DNA of 64,000 nucleotides from assembly GCA_016124635.1 (NCBI GenBank), contig WGNJ01000018.1:124001-188000 (forward strand). The letters are read 5' to 3'. The DNA comes from Alphaproteobacteria bacterium. GTDB lineage: Bacteria; Pseudomonadota; Alphaproteobacteria; Micropepsales; Micropepsaceae. The notes under the pieces were generated by a model. The model was not told the DNA's origin, searched no databases, and saw only the letters and a program-made list of their open reading frames with translations. Below are positions 42,304 to 51,547 of this stretch, piece by piece (the first letter of the stretch is position 1; every line of letters begins with the position of its first letter). A program made the translations under genes and the position numbers.

Positions 42304-43605
42304 ATGAGCATCGCCGTATCGCGTGACCGTGCTGCCGAGGCCAGCGAGGCGTCGACCCTCCCGCTCGCCGAATTGAACCCGGCGCAGACGGATCGATTCC
42401 AGAACGACACGATTTGGCCGGTCTTCGATCGCCTGCGCCGCGAGGATCCGATCCATTTCACGCCGGCGAGCGAATACGGTCCTTATTGGAGCGTCGTGCG
42501 CTGGGACGACATCATGGCGGTCGATACGAACCATATCGACTTCTCGTCCGAAGAAGGCATCGTCCTCCAAAACGTCGAGCTTCTCGAGAAACAGAACGCG
42601 GCCCTGATAGCGATCGGCCAGGAGCCGCGGCGGCGGCGGAGCGCCGGCTTCATCACCATGGACGAGCCCGAACACAGCGTGCATCGCAGGGCCGTCACCC
42701 CGACCGTGGCGCCGGCCAACATCGCCAACATGGCGCCGATCGTGCGCGAACGCGCCGGCGCCATTCTCGACTCGCTGCCGATCGGCCAGCCGTTCGATTG
42801 GGTCGATCTCGTATCGAAGGAGCTGACGGCCATGACGCTCGCCACGCTCTTCGACTTCCCGTTCGAAGACCGGCGCAAGCTGACCTATTGGTCGGATATG
42901 ATCACCAATCAGCCGGGCCACGGCCCGGTGAAGAGCTTCGAGCACAAGGCCGAGGCCGTCATGGAGTGCTTCTCCAGCTTCGAGGGGCTTTGGAACGAAC
43001 GGCTCAACGCTGAACCGAACATCGATCTGATCTCGATGTTGATCAATCATCCCGAAACGCGGGCGATGTCGCGCGAACAGTATCACGGCACGGTGATACT
43101 TTTGATCGTCGGCGGCAACGACACGACGCGCAACACGATCTCGGGCAGCATCTACGCGCTCAACAAGTTTCCCGGCGAGTACGACAAGTTGCGGGCGAAT
43201 CCGTCGCTTGTCTCGTCGATGGTTTCGGAGACGATCCGCTATCAGACACCTCTCGCGCACATGATGCGCACCGCCCTGCGCGATGTTCAGCTTGGCGGGA
43301 AGACCATCAAGAAGGACGACAAGGTCGTGATGTGGTACATCTCGGGCAACCGGGACGAAGCGCAGATCGAAAATCCCAATGCCTTCATCATCGACCGGCC
43401 GCGTTCAAGGCACCATCTGTCGTTCGGTTTCGGCGTGCATCGCTGCGTCGGCAACCGCGTCGCCGAGATGCAGCTGACGATCATTTGGGAAGAAATCCTG
43501 AAGCGCTTTCCGAGGATCGAAGTCGTCGGCGAGCCGGTGCGCAACTACTCGTCGTTTGTGCACGGGTTTGAAACGATGCAGGTCGTGATCCCGGCGCGCG
43601 CCTGA
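42304..43605 (+). CDS. Cytochrome P450, CYP153-like
   Basis: The 433-aa P450 has the I-helix motif GGNDTTRN (270-277), the ExxR pair (Glu309, Arg312), and the heme loop FGFGVHRCVGN with the heme ligand Cys381. The stretches LLIVGGNDTTRNTISGSIYA, TPLAHMMRTA and DKVVMWYISGNRDE are characteristic of the CYP153 family of terminal alkane and fatty-acid hydroxylases. Redox partners (ferredoxin, reductase) are not adjacent. GAGGAGAACGCC precedes the ATG. It is the first intact gene after attR. The substrate may be medium-chain alkanes or related lipids. Confidence 0.9.
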   Translation: MSIAVSRDRAAEASEASTLPLAELNPAQTDRFQNDTIWPVFDRLRREDPIHFTPASEYGPYWSVVRWDDIMAVDTNHIDFSSEEGIVLQNVELLEKQNAALIAIGQEPRRRRSAGFITMDEPEHSVHRRAVTPTVAPANIANMAPIVRERAGAILDSLPIGQPFDWVDLVSKELTAMTLATLFDFPFEDRRKLTYWSDMITNQPGHGPVKSFEHKAEAVMECFSSFEGLWNERLNAEPNIDLISMLINHPETRAMSREQYHGTVILLIVGGNDTTRNTISGSIYALNKFPGEYDKLRANPSLVSSMVSETIRYQTPLAHMMRTALRDVQLGGKTIKKDDKVVMWYISGNRDEAQIENPNAFIIDRPRSRHHLSFGFGVHRCVGNRVAEMQLTIIWEEILKRFPRIEVVGEPVRNYSSFVHGFETMQVVIPARA

Positions 43606-43672
43606 TATTCGCGACGGGTAGCTCAACGGCGTGCCGGGCTTGCATGTGAGATGCTGCCAACGCTGATGAGAT

Positions 43673-44812
43673 CTACACTGGTTGCGCTAGCAACTTCACG
43701 ATGTCGCGGGCGAGGCTTTTCGTCGTCATGAATCGGATGGCGAGATTTCTCGCGCCGGAGAGAGCGCCGCTCCTCACGAACATCAGCTTGGAGAGGTTGC
43801 GGCTGTCCTTTTGCGCAGCTTCCGCCTTGGCGCGCCGCCGCTCTTCGTAGAACTTGAGCGCCAGCGGTATGTGTTCGGCATCGGTGCGGCAAAGCTCCTC
43901 GGCCAGGGCCGCCGCGCCTTGCATCGCGATGGACGCGCCGACACCCGCCGTCGGAAGGAAGGCCACCGCCGCGTCGCCGACGAGTGCGATACGGCCCTTA
44001 CTCCAATCCTGCGCGCGGCGATCCTCCAGCTTCCAATAGAAGATCTCCTCGTCGTCCGCCGGAAAGCTCGCCATCACGTCGCCTGCGACGCCGCCAAGCT
44101 TGCCGAAAAGCGCTTGCACGCGCGCGCGGCGCCCCTCGACGCGACCGTTCGCCAAACGACGCGCCGGCGCGCACGCGACAACGCCGATGCGATCGCCGAC
44201 CGGGTAGAGACCAAGCAGAGTTCCGGCGCCCCAGCATTCGATGATCGTTTGCGGCGGCATGTCGCCGCGTTCGGTCCACCACGTCCAGCATGCCCAGCGC
44301 GTGTCGAACGTCTCCGTCCGGCGGGAAACCAATTTGCGCGTCGACGAATGGATGCCGTCGGCGCCCACCAACAGATCGTACTCGGACTCCGCGCCGTCGC
44401 TGGTTTTCACCGCGACGCGCTCACCCATGGGCCGCGCGCGGGTGATCGTCGTCGCCATGCGCGGCCGGATGCCGCCGACGGAGCCGCGCACCAGATCCAT
44501 GACGAGGCCGCGGCTGCAAGTTTGAATCGTACCGTAAGCCTCGGTGATGGGTCTGAAGTCGAATTTGCGAAAGACGCGCCCGCGCGCGTTCGCGATGCAA
44601 TAAGTCTCCATCGCTTCAGACCGCGCGAGGAAGTCGTCGTAGACACCGAGCCCGTGCAGGATACGACTGCCGAGCGGATACAGCCCCAAAACGTATCCGT
44701 GGCTGTCTAGAGCCTCGGCCCGCTCCATGATGTCCGCCTCGATGCCGCGTTGCCTCAGCAGCGCCGCCAGCGTCAAACCGGCGATGCCGGCGCCGGAAAT
44801 CAAAATGCGCAT
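43673..44812 (-). CDS. FAD-dependent monooxygenase (PHBH/salicylate-hydroxylase-type)
   Basis: The 379-aa flavoprotein starts MRILISGAGIAGLTLAALLR (Rossmann GxGxxG), contains YDLLVGADGIHSSTRK (the DG motif) and GRIALVGDAAVAFLPTAGVG (GD motif) typical of class A flavin monooxygenases. These add one oxygen atom to aromatic or polyketide substrates using NAD(P)H. ATG at 44812 is preferred over a TTG two codons upstream. Convergent with the P450 gene with a 67-bp gap. Confidence 0.9.
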   Translation of the reverse strand: MRILISGAGIAGLTLAALLRQRGIEADIMERAEALDSHGYVLGLYPLGSRILHGLGVYDDFLARSEAMETYCIANARGRVFRKFDFRPITEAYGTIQTCSRGLVMDLVRGSVGGIRPRMATTITRARPMGERVAVKTSDGAESEYDLLVGADGIHSSTRKLVSRRTETFDTRWACWTWWTERGDMPPQTIIECWGAGTLLGLYPVGDRIGVVACAPARRLANGRVEGRRARVQALFGKLGGVAGDVMASFPADDEEIFYWKLEDRRAQDWSKGRIALVGDAAVAFLPTAGVGASIAMQGAAALAEELCRTDAEHIPLALKFYEERRRAKAEAAQKDSRNLSKLMFVRSGALSGARNLAIRFMTTKSLARDIVKLLAQPV

Positions 44813-45063
44813 TGCCAACCCACCCCGAGCGACAGCGTCTTCTTAGCCAAACGGGCGCGCACACGAACACCAAAATCAAGTCAGTTGCGCCAGCGAACGA
44901 TCTTGTTCGCACCGCAATGTCGCGGCGGCAACGACCTGCTGCAATTCCATTGTATTGAACGGAAAGCTTGAGTGTAGCGGGACGCAGATGCGGTGACGAA
45001 TTGACAGGAGGCGATCGGTGGCGCTGAAGTCCGCCACGCCGCATACGCACCCAAGGGCTCAAC

Positions 45064-45678
45064 ATGTATTTCGACTACCGCCGCTGTATCACCCGCTACA
45101 AGCGCGGCGAGGAGTCAAAGGACGACCTTGCCCGCAAGCTGATGCCCGCGGTGCACAGCCAGGGCGGCAAACTCTACGGCGCGTTCGGTGCGCAGCTCGG
45201 TCTGCAGAGCAATGAGATCGTCGTGGTCACGAGATGGCCGGACGGGGTCCCTGCCGCGCGCCTCGATACCATTTTCTCGGATTCGCTGGCGATCACCACG
45301 ATGACCGCCCGCTCACTCGCCCCGACCGTCCGACCCACGACGCCGTCGCTGCAGAAGCGAACAGGAATCTTTGTGCACCGCTGGTTCACGTTTGCCGAAC
45401 GCGATTGGCCGGAGTTCTTGCGCCTGTCCGGCGAAGCGTGGCCCGACTTTGAGGCAACCTACGACGCGCAGATACAAGCCTTTCTGAAGGCGTCACCGGA
45501 GACGGACAGTACAGGCGCCGTCCTCCTTCTGACCCAATACCGCGATCACGGTGAATGGGAACGGTCGCGCACCCCGACCGGCCGGGCCGAGGCCTCATGG
45601 ACCAACTTCCGCCGTCGCCATGAATTGACTCTGTCGACTATTGCCGTGTCGACGACATTGCTTGCGGCCGCCGGCTGA
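45064..45678 (+). CDS. NIPSNAP-like conserved hypothetical protein
   Basis: The 204-aa protein appears to contain two related ferredoxin-like halves. The first is MYFDYRRCITRYKRG ... LYGAFGAQLGLQSNEIVVVT; the second is GIFVHRWFTFAERDWPEFL ... TGAVLLLTQYRDHGEWERS. This is like NIPSNAP/ABM-type proteins that bind small hydrophobic ligands. It has no signal peptide. Function is unknown; its position after an FAD monooxygenase would fit a role with hydroxylated or lipid intermediates, which is inference. Confidence 0.65.
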   Translation: MYFDYRRCITRYKRGEESKDDLARKLMPAVHSQGGKLYGAFGAQLGLQSNEIVVVTRWPDGVPAARLDTIFSDSLAITTMTARSLAPTVRPTTPSLQKRTGIFVHRWFTFAERDWPEFLRLSGEAWPDFEATYDAQIQAFLKASPETDSTGAVLLLTQYRDHGEWERSRTPTGRAEASWTNFRRRHELTLSTIAVSTTLLAAAG

Positions 45679-45840
45679 TCGCATCCGCAGCCCCGGACTG
45701 CCACTGGCCGATTCCGACAACCTCAAAGCTCCAAGACCAACGCTGCCCCTGGCCAATTGACGGCGTTCGAGAACCAATGCGTATTAGGCGCGCGGCGACA
45801 AATCAAAGAATCACCGTCCGCCGCGCGGGAGGGAAAAACA

Positions 45841-46218
45841 ATGAAGGTTCACGTCGTCTTCATCGGACTAGGCTTGGTCTTCCTGGTCATTGGCATGCTG
45901 TTCGGAATTTGGATGGGGGTCCAGCAGGACTTTAGATTCGCTGCAGCGCATGCGCATTGGAATCTCGTCGGGTTCGTGACCTCGTCGATCTACGGGCTGA
46001 CTCACCGTGCCTACCCCAAACTCGCGGACTCTCGGCTGACCTGGATTCAATGCATCACGCACGTCATCGGCGTGCTGATCTTTGCGCCCGGCATCGTGCT
46101 CGCGGTCGCCACTGAACAGCACATGCCAGCGATCATTGGCGCGAACGTGCTCGTCTTGGCGGCTCTCATGTTCATGTTCATCTACTTCACGCACGACCAC
46201 CGGACGTCGCCGGACTGA
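45841..46218 (+). CDS. Small four-helix membrane protein with heme-copper-oxidase-like AHAHWN motif
   Basis: The 125-aa protein has four membrane helices. The motif AAHAHWNLVGFVTSSIYGL at the start of the second resembles histidine-containing helices of cbb3-like oxidase subunit I relatives. It contains FIYFTHDHRTSPD at the end. Start ATG at 45841 follows GAGGGAAAAACA. Small stand-alone proteins of this type are annotated variably; whether it binds heme is unknown. Confidence 0.65.
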   Translation: MKVHVVFIGLGLVFLVIGMLFGIWMGVQQDFRFAAAHAHWNLVGFVTSSIYGLTHRAYPKLADSRLTWIQCITHVIGVLIFAPGIVLAVATEQHMPAIIGANVLVLAALMFMFIYFTHDHRTSPD

Positions 46219-46260
46219 CCTGCTAGTCCGGCCTAGCCGACGTGTTGTCACGGCATGCCT

Positions 46261-47250
46261 TTATTCGCCTTCGTGCCGTGACACCGTCGCGTGCGGCGCA
46301 AACCGGCGCATAGCTGCGGCCATCAAGGCCGCCGCGAGCGACGCGTTGGCGCCGGTCAGCTGTGAGGCCTGGGCCAAGCGTCCGATGAAGCCGGCGACAT
46401 CGCTCAGCCCGATTTCGTTGCTCGGCAACAGTTCCGCCAGATCACCCGTCTGCAGCACGTCGATGATGGTTCGGCACGTTTCCGCGGCATCAAGCGCACC
46501 GCCGGCCCCATCACCCTCGACACCTTCGGCCTGCCCCGTTGCCTTGCCCGTGACTGAAAGCGACAGCGACCTGATCGTGTCGGATGAAATGTCGGCCGGG
46601 ATGGCAAAGACGTATTGCTCGATCTTTTCGACTTCGGTCTCAACGAACAGGACGAGAAGTGCGCCGATAGCTTTCGTGCGCATTTTCACGCGCCCAATTG
46701 CGTTCGTTACCCCGTCCAGCGCGACCCCGCCTGCCGCAGTGTTTTGGATGCTGTCGTCGCTGTGCACCTTCACGGCGATATGGCGCAGATTTTCGAACGG
46801 GATGCGCTCCTCCACAGGAATCACGCCGACTTGCCGGCCACCCGTGCCGTGGCTGCGAAAGCCCAAAACGAAGGCGCCGTTCTCAATACCGAAGGCGTGC
46901 TCGACCGCCGAAAAATCCGGCGATGCGGTGCCCTTCGGATTCGCGATCATGATGCCGAGCGGAAAGATGAGACCCGCGAACGTCTCGATGGGCTTGTCCG
47001 GCGCGTATTTGTTCTTGGCGTTTTCCATGGCGGTCATGATGGAGCCAAGGACGAAGAGAGCCATCGCGCCAATGATGAATATTGCCCAGTCGCTCGTCGC
47101 CGGCCACCATTGGCCGATCAGCTCCTGCACGACAAGAATGATGGGTATGCTGACGATGCCGGCCAACACGAGAAGAACGCGCACGAGCCACAACATTCCA
47201 ATGCGCCTGCGCGTCGGCGCAGGCGCGACTGTCGACGCGGCGTCGCTCAT
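46261..47250 (-). CDS. Membrane-anchored protein, function unknown
   Basis: The 329-aa protein has two hydrophobic helices near the N-terminus (RVLLVLAGIVSIPIILVV and WAIFIIGAMALFVLGSIMTA), then a mixed soluble domain with KVHSDDSIQNTAAGGVALDG and a repetitive C-terminal part. A strong Shine-Dalgarno (GGGGGAGAAG) precedes ATG 47250. No family recognised. Convergent with the small four-helix membrane gene. Confidence 0.6.
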   Translation of the reverse strand: MSDAASTVAPAPTRRRIGMLWLVRVLLVLAGIVSIPIILVVQELIGQWWPATSDWAIFIIGAMALFVLGSIMTAMENAKNKYAPDKPIETFAGLIFPLGIMIANPKGTASPDFSAVEHAFGIENGAFVLGFRSHGTGGRQVGVIPVEERIPFENLRHIAVKVHSDDSIQNTAAGGVALDGVTNAIGRVKMRTKAIGALLVLFVETEVEKIEQYVFAIPADISSDTIRSLSLSVTGKATGQAEGVEGDGAGGALDAAETCRTIIDVLQTGDLAELLPSNEIGLSDVAGFIGRLAQASQLTGANASLAAALMAAAMRRFAPHATVSRHEGE

Positions 47251-47366
47251 GACTTCTCCCCCGTTGCGCAAGCTCGTGGACGATCCGCGTACGGAAGGAA
47301 GGCCGAGAGGTCAACTGATTTGCGAGCGCGGCCAGAAACGGCAATGGCGGTGCCGTCGACCGCTCG

Positions 47367-48167
47367 TCATCTAAAGCGAGCAGGTCTCTTCTCGAGAAAC
47401 GCCTGCACTGCCTCTTTGTGCTCAGGCGTCACCCAGCAAGCGCGCAAGTAATCGGTCTCTCTCTTTTGCGCCAACGTCATATCCTGCTCGCATGCGTTCT
47501 TGCTCAAGAGGTCCTTGGTCATGCGCAGCATCGGATCCGGGTTGGCCGCAATCGCCTTGCCCAGCTCGAAGGCCTTGGGCAGCAGCCCTTCGGGCGGCGT
47601 CACGTAATCTGCAAGGCCGATGGCTGCAGCCTCGCGTCCGTCGACCAGGCGTGCGGTCAGCATCAATTCGCTCGCCTTGCCCCATCCGATGCGGCTGACC
47701 AGGAAGTGGCTCGACGCCAATTCCGGAACGATCCCCATGCGTACGAAGGCGAGACCGAACTTCGCAAGCTCGGAGGCGACGATGAGATCGAACGGCAGGA
47801 TCATCGTGACGCCGATCCCGACCGCGGGTCCGTTCACCGCCGCGATCAAAGGCTTCGACGACCGCACCAGTCCGATCCAATCGAGCCCACGCGGCAAGCC
47901 GCCCTGACCGCGCGCGGTATCGCTGCCCGGATCTTTGCCGTCGATGCGGGATTTGAACGTATGCTCGATATCGGCGCCGGCGCAGAAGCCGCGTCCTTCA
48001 CCGGTGACGACAATAGCGCCGATAGCGCGGTCCTTGTTCGCGCGCTCGATGGCGTCCGCCATCTCCTCGCTCATCGCCGGCATCCAAGCGTTCAGGCGCT
48101 CCGGACGGTTGAGCGTGATCAGGGCGACCGGCGCCTGCGCGTCGTATTTGATCGTGGTGTAGGTCAT
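47367..48167 (-). CDS. Enoyl-CoA hydratase/isomerase family protein (second crotonase)
   Basis: The 266-aa protein reads LITLNRPERLNAWMPAMSEE, then GEGRGFCAGADIEHTF (first oxyanion loop) and AVNGPAVGIGVTMILPFDLI (second), followed by FVRMGIVPELASSHFLVSRI with a catalytic-position Glu. These are canonical crotonase-fold motifs with an intact Glu, so a hydratase or isomerase of acyl-CoA substrates is likely. The ATG at 48167 is where the family starts. It is the only enzyme-type gene between two unknown or exported-protein genes. Confidence 0.9.
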   Translation of the reverse strand: MTYTTIKYDAQAPVALITLNRPERLNAWMPAMSEEMADAIERANKDRAIGAIVVTGEGRGFCAGADIEHTFKSRIDGKDPGSDTARGQGGLPRGLDWIGLVRSSKPLIAAVNGPAVGIGVTMILPFDLIVASELAKFGLAFVRMGIVPELASSHFLVSRIGWGKASELMLTARLVDGREAAAIGLADYVTPPEGLLPKAFELGKAIAANPDPMLRMTKDLLSKNACEQDMTLAQKRETDYLRACWVTPEHKEAVQAFLEKRPARFR

Positions 48168-48263
48168 GGGCGGAAGTCCTCGTGATCGATAACGCGATCC
48201 GAAAACTCTGCGACGCTTCAACCACCGAAGGCAAGCGGCCCGGCTAACGTCGTTCCGGCGCCT

Positions 48264-49925
48264 CTATTCGTCGTCCTTGGATTCAGAAGGAGGTGTCGAC
48301 GGCGCCGCCGGCTCTTCTTCCGGCGAAGACGGCGTGTCCCTCCCCGGCTCGGCGGATCCCGGCGGGATCGGCTGGCCGTTGTGATCCAAGCGAACCTCGG
48401 ACGGTACCGACTGTTCCTCGCCGCGTCTGACGATGTGCGGCGTCACCACGATGTAGAGATCGGTTTTCGTGCTGGAATCCTTGTCGACGCCAAAGATGCT
48501 GCTGAGTAGCGGGATATCGCCCAATATGGGCAAGTGCGTGTTGGACTCGAGCAGGTTCTCTTGCGTGAGACCACCGATGACGAATGTCTCGCCGTCACGC
48601 ACGGTCGCCGACGTCTCGGCCTCACGCTGACTGATGGTCGGATATCCCTGGCTGAAGCCCGTCACGTTCGAGACGACGCAGAAGACATGGCTCGTGACGT
48701 AGCCGTCATTGCTCACACGCGGCGCGATCTGGAGCGTCACGCCCACGTTGACGTATTGCACCTGCTGCGACACGCCGTTGACGCCGGAGAGTTGGATGGC
48801 GGTGAGGATCGGAAGGGCGTCGCCGGTGATGATCTTCGCTGAGCCCCCGCTTTGCGCCGAGATGCGCGGTTTCGAGACCACGCGCCCATGCCCCTTTTGC
48901 ACTTGAGCATAGATCGCCGCCTGCATCGAAACGCTCGAGATGTCGTTCGCAGTGAAGCCGAACGGAACGAATGCGCCGGATTGATAGGTCGTCAGCGCGA
49001 GCTGCGAGTTCGCGTTGGCGAAGTCGAGACCAACGTTGCGCGCGCCCGTTTCGCTCAATTCGACGAAAATCGTTTCAAGGCTGACGCTGTCTACCGGCAC
49101 GTCGATCTGCGCGATCTTGGCCTTCAGGCGATCGATGGCGTCTTGCGGGCCGTGCAGCACGATGGCGTTCAATCGCCTATCGATCGAAATCATTGAATCG
49201 ACCGATTGCGCGAGCGGCTCGCTGGACGGCTGGTCGTTTGGTTGCGGCGCCGGGCTATAGGACGGACCGCCGGCGCCTTGCGAACCGAAGGCCGGTTCGT
49301 GAGGCACGAAATTGTCGTTCGGTTTGACGGTCAACCCATCCGTCAGCAGGCCGACAACTTCGCTGACGTCGGCGTATTTCAGGTAGACGATTTCAAAACC
49401 TGCGTTCTTATCGTCGGGCGTCGCGGGCAGGACTTTCGGTGCGGCAGCCGGCCCGGCGGCGGTCTCCGCCGTGCGCGCGGTTCTCGACGCGGATTCCATC
49501 GCGAGGCTGATCGCCTTGTCGTCAACACGCGAAACGGAAAGATGCACCTTTGTCGCCGTCGTGAACTCGACGATCAAGACCGTGTCTTGCTGGTTGAAAT
49601 TCAGAGAATGGACGAGCCCATGCAAGTTGCTCGGCATCCGCGCGGTCGAACCTCGCGACGACAACGCAAAGGCAATTGCGGGGTGATCCGTGCCGTCGCG
49701 CAAGATCGAGTAGTTCGGAGCGGACGGCGAGAACGAGATGATCAGCGTCGTCTTGTCCGCACCGACGCTGGCCGCCGTAATGTCGGTAAGCGAAGCGGGA
49801 CCGGTGGGTTGGGCCAAGGCCGAGTGCGCCGCAAAAAGCGCAAAAAACGCTGCGGCCATGACGCTAACGACTAGGCTAAGGGAATCGAACCTCTGCGGTT
49901 CGCTCACCCCCGCGTTACCAACCAC
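48264..49925 (-). CDS. Secretin-family outer-membrane protein (GspD/PilQ/RcpA-like)
   Basis: The 553-aa protein has a signal peptide (hydrophobic core SLVVSVMAAAFFALFAAHS), an AMIN-like N-terminal region, N-domain repeats (DAIDRLKAKIAQIDVPVDSV) and the secretin core ending TFVIGGLTQENLLESNTHLP and FGVDKDSSTKTDLYIVVTPHIV. Secretins form gated outer-membrane rings for type II/III/IV secretion or pili. No other secretion-system gene is nearby. The start is uncertain: GTG 49925 begins the frame and a GTG at 49907 is possible. A sedolisin gene lies immediately upstream on the same strand. Confidence 0.85.
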   Translation of the reverse strand: MVGNAGVSEPQRFDSLSLVVSVMAAAFFALFAAHSALAQPTGPASLTDITAASVGADKTTLIISFSPSAPNYSILRDGTDHPAIAFALSSRGSTARMPSNLHGLVHSLNFNQQDTVLIVEFTTATKVHLSVSRVDDKAISLAMESASRTARTAETAAGPAAAPKVLPATPDDKNAGFEIVYLKYADVSEVVGLLTDGLTVKPNDNFVPHEPAFGSQGAGGPSYSPAPQPNDQPSSEPLAQSVDSMISIDRRLNAIVLHGPQDAIDRLKAKIAQIDVPVDSVSLETIFVELSETGARNVGLDFANANSQLALTTYQSGAFVPFGFTANDISSVSMQAAIYAQVQKGHGRVVSKPRISAQSGGSAKIITGDALPILTAIQLSGVNGVSQQVQYVNVGVTLQIAPRVSNDGYVTSHVFCVVSNVTGFSQGYPTISQREAETSATVRDGETFVIGGLTQENLLESNTHLPILGDIPLLSSIFGVDKDSSTKTDLYIVVTPHIVRRGEEQSVPSEVRLDHNGQPIPPGSAEPGRDTPSSPEEEPAAPSTPPSESKDDE

Positions 49926-49987
49926 GAATCAATTTCCCCGCCCCGAAGCGTGCGAAAGAGTACCACAACGGGCGAAGACAAAATGAA

Positions 49988-50015
49988 AGCGAAGCCCAAT
50001 TGCTTGGGCTTCGCT
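49988..50015 (-). terminator. Hairpin terminator downstream of the sedolisin gene
   Basis: AGCGAAGCCCAA (49988-49999) and TTGGGCTTCGCT (50004-50015) form a perfect 12-bp stem with a 4-nt loop, on the 3' side of the minus-strand protease gene. The following minus-strand sequence has only a weak T-run (TCATTTTGT). It separates the protease from the secretin gene. Confidence 0.75.
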
Positions 50016-50041
50016 CCGCTGCGTCTCGAAAGTTGAAGTGA

Positions 50042-51250
50042 CTAGAAGGCGCTTGCGCCGTTCGGCGTGCCGAGACCGGTCGGGCCGTCATATCCTGGAC
50101 CCGACGTGCAGAAATACGTACCGCCGCAGCTGCCGTTGCTGCCTTGGGTTACGTCGTTGAGCGCGCCAGTGTGAGCATACGGTTCGGCACCATAGTTCAC
50201 CGCACCACCGTTCACGCCATAGATACCGGCGATAACCGGAGCGGCTACGCTGGTGCCGCCGAAGACGAGCCAAGCCGACTTCCTGCGCGACGCGGGACCG
50301 TACACGGCCACGCCCGTTGCTGGATCCGCTACCGCGGAGACGTCGGCCACCATGCGCTTCGTACACAGCGGGTCGGATTGCCACGCCGGCTTGCCATAGA
50401 CCGCGCTACAGCCGCTGCCCGCACCCGACCAAGCGGTCTCCGTGCGCCCGCCCGACAAGTACAAGCTTGTTCCGCCGACGGCGGTTACATGCGGGGACGA
50501 CGCCGGGAATTGGACGCCGTAGCCGCTGTCGCCGGAACTGACCGTGATTGCAACGCCCGGATGATTGTAGGCGCTCTCATAGCTTTGCGAACCGGACTCG
50601 CCACCGCCATAGCTATTCGAGATCACGTGAGCGCCCATCGCAGCCGCCCTGTTCTCTGCTGTTGCGAGGTTGCCAAACGTTGCGCTCGTGGCCTCAACAA
50701 GCAAGATCTTGCAGTTGGGGCACATCGCACTGACCATGTCGAGGTCGAGCGCAGTTTCTTGAGCCCAACCGGTATTGTCGCGGGGATAGCTTCCCTGCAC
50801 GCCGTTTTGATTGACCTTCTTGAAGCAACCATTGGCGGTCGTGCATGCCGGCAGACCAAATTGCGAACGATATACGGCAAGGTCAGCTTCCGCCGCTGAG
50901 TACCCGTAGGCATCGACGACGGCGACGGTGATGGAGGAACTCCCCGAACCGGTAATGCCATAGGCCGAACGCAACTGCGCCGGGCTATATCCAGACGGTG
51001 TCACGTGCCGGCTCACAGCTCTCTCGAGCCAATTGCCGGCCGCGTCGGTAATGATGTGCGCGTCGCAGTGCGCGACGAAGGCCTGCACCGGCGCGTCGCA
51101 GACGAACCGATTGAACACGTTGCCGGAGCGGTGAACGCCGCTGCGGGGATTATGTTGCTGAAACGGTGAGAACGGCGCCGCCAAAGCGCTCGCCGCCAAA
51201 CCAAACGCCAGAACCGTACCGAACACTGCTACCGGTGTGAGCCGAAGCAT
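50042..51250 (-). CDS. Secreted sedolisin-type serine-carboxyl protease (family S53)
   Basis: The 402-aa exported protein has a signal peptide (cleavage near ALAAPF). The sedolisin triad is present: Glu165 and Asp169 in WAQETALDLDM, and Ser334 in GGTSVAAP. An oxyanion Asp lies in SSGDSGYG (about 241). The activation/pro segment before the catalytic domain is short (about 85 residues) compared with the ~170 usual for the family. Sedolisins are endopeptidases active at acidic pH. GGAGG lies 4 nt before the ATG. The hairpin at 49988 ends its transcript. Confidence 0.9.
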   Translation of the reverse strand: MLRLTPVAVFGTVLAFGLAASALAAPFSPFQQHNPRSGVHRSGNVFNRFVCDAPVQAFVAHCDAHIITDAAGNWLERAVSRHVTPSGYSPAQLRSAYGITGSGSSSITVAVVDAYGYSAAEADLAVYRSQFGLPACTTANGCFKKVNQNGVQGSYPRDNTGWAQETALDLDMVSAMCPNCKILLVEATSATFGNLATAENRAAAMGAHVISNSYGGGESGSQSYESAYNHPGVAITVSSGDSGYGVQFPASSPHVTAVGGTSLYLSGGRTETAWSGAGSGCSAVYGKPAWQSDPLCTKRMVADVSAVADPATGVAVYGPASRRKSAWLVFGGTSVAAPVIAGIYGVNGGAVNYGAEPYAHTGALNDVTQGSNGSCGGTYFCTSGPGYDGPTGLGTPNGASAF

Positions 51251-51547
51251 GTAACCTCCATTCGTCGGTGAAAGAGAGCCGCTAGTCGCTGAAAGAGACC
51301 TGTCTGACCAGTGTGCCCCGCATGTTCTTTCTCATGCCTTGCCGATTTTGGCTAGATTGAAAGCATCAGCGGCCTCGAATTCGGCGCCAAAAGTCAGTCT
51401 TTTCAACTGTGACAACCGCACAATTTTAATGAAATGCGAATGTTCAGCAGCATTGGAAGCCGCGCGAGCCGGAGCCTCGTCTGACTTGCACGTCGCCTCT
51501 GTTCGCTGGCCCTTGGCAGCATCAACCGGTTCGACGACTATGGTTCC

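Noticed and set aside
42166-43260. 364-aa minus-strand frame opposite the P450 gene
   Set aside because: Antisense shadow of a well-conserved P450; no motif and no ribosome-binding site.
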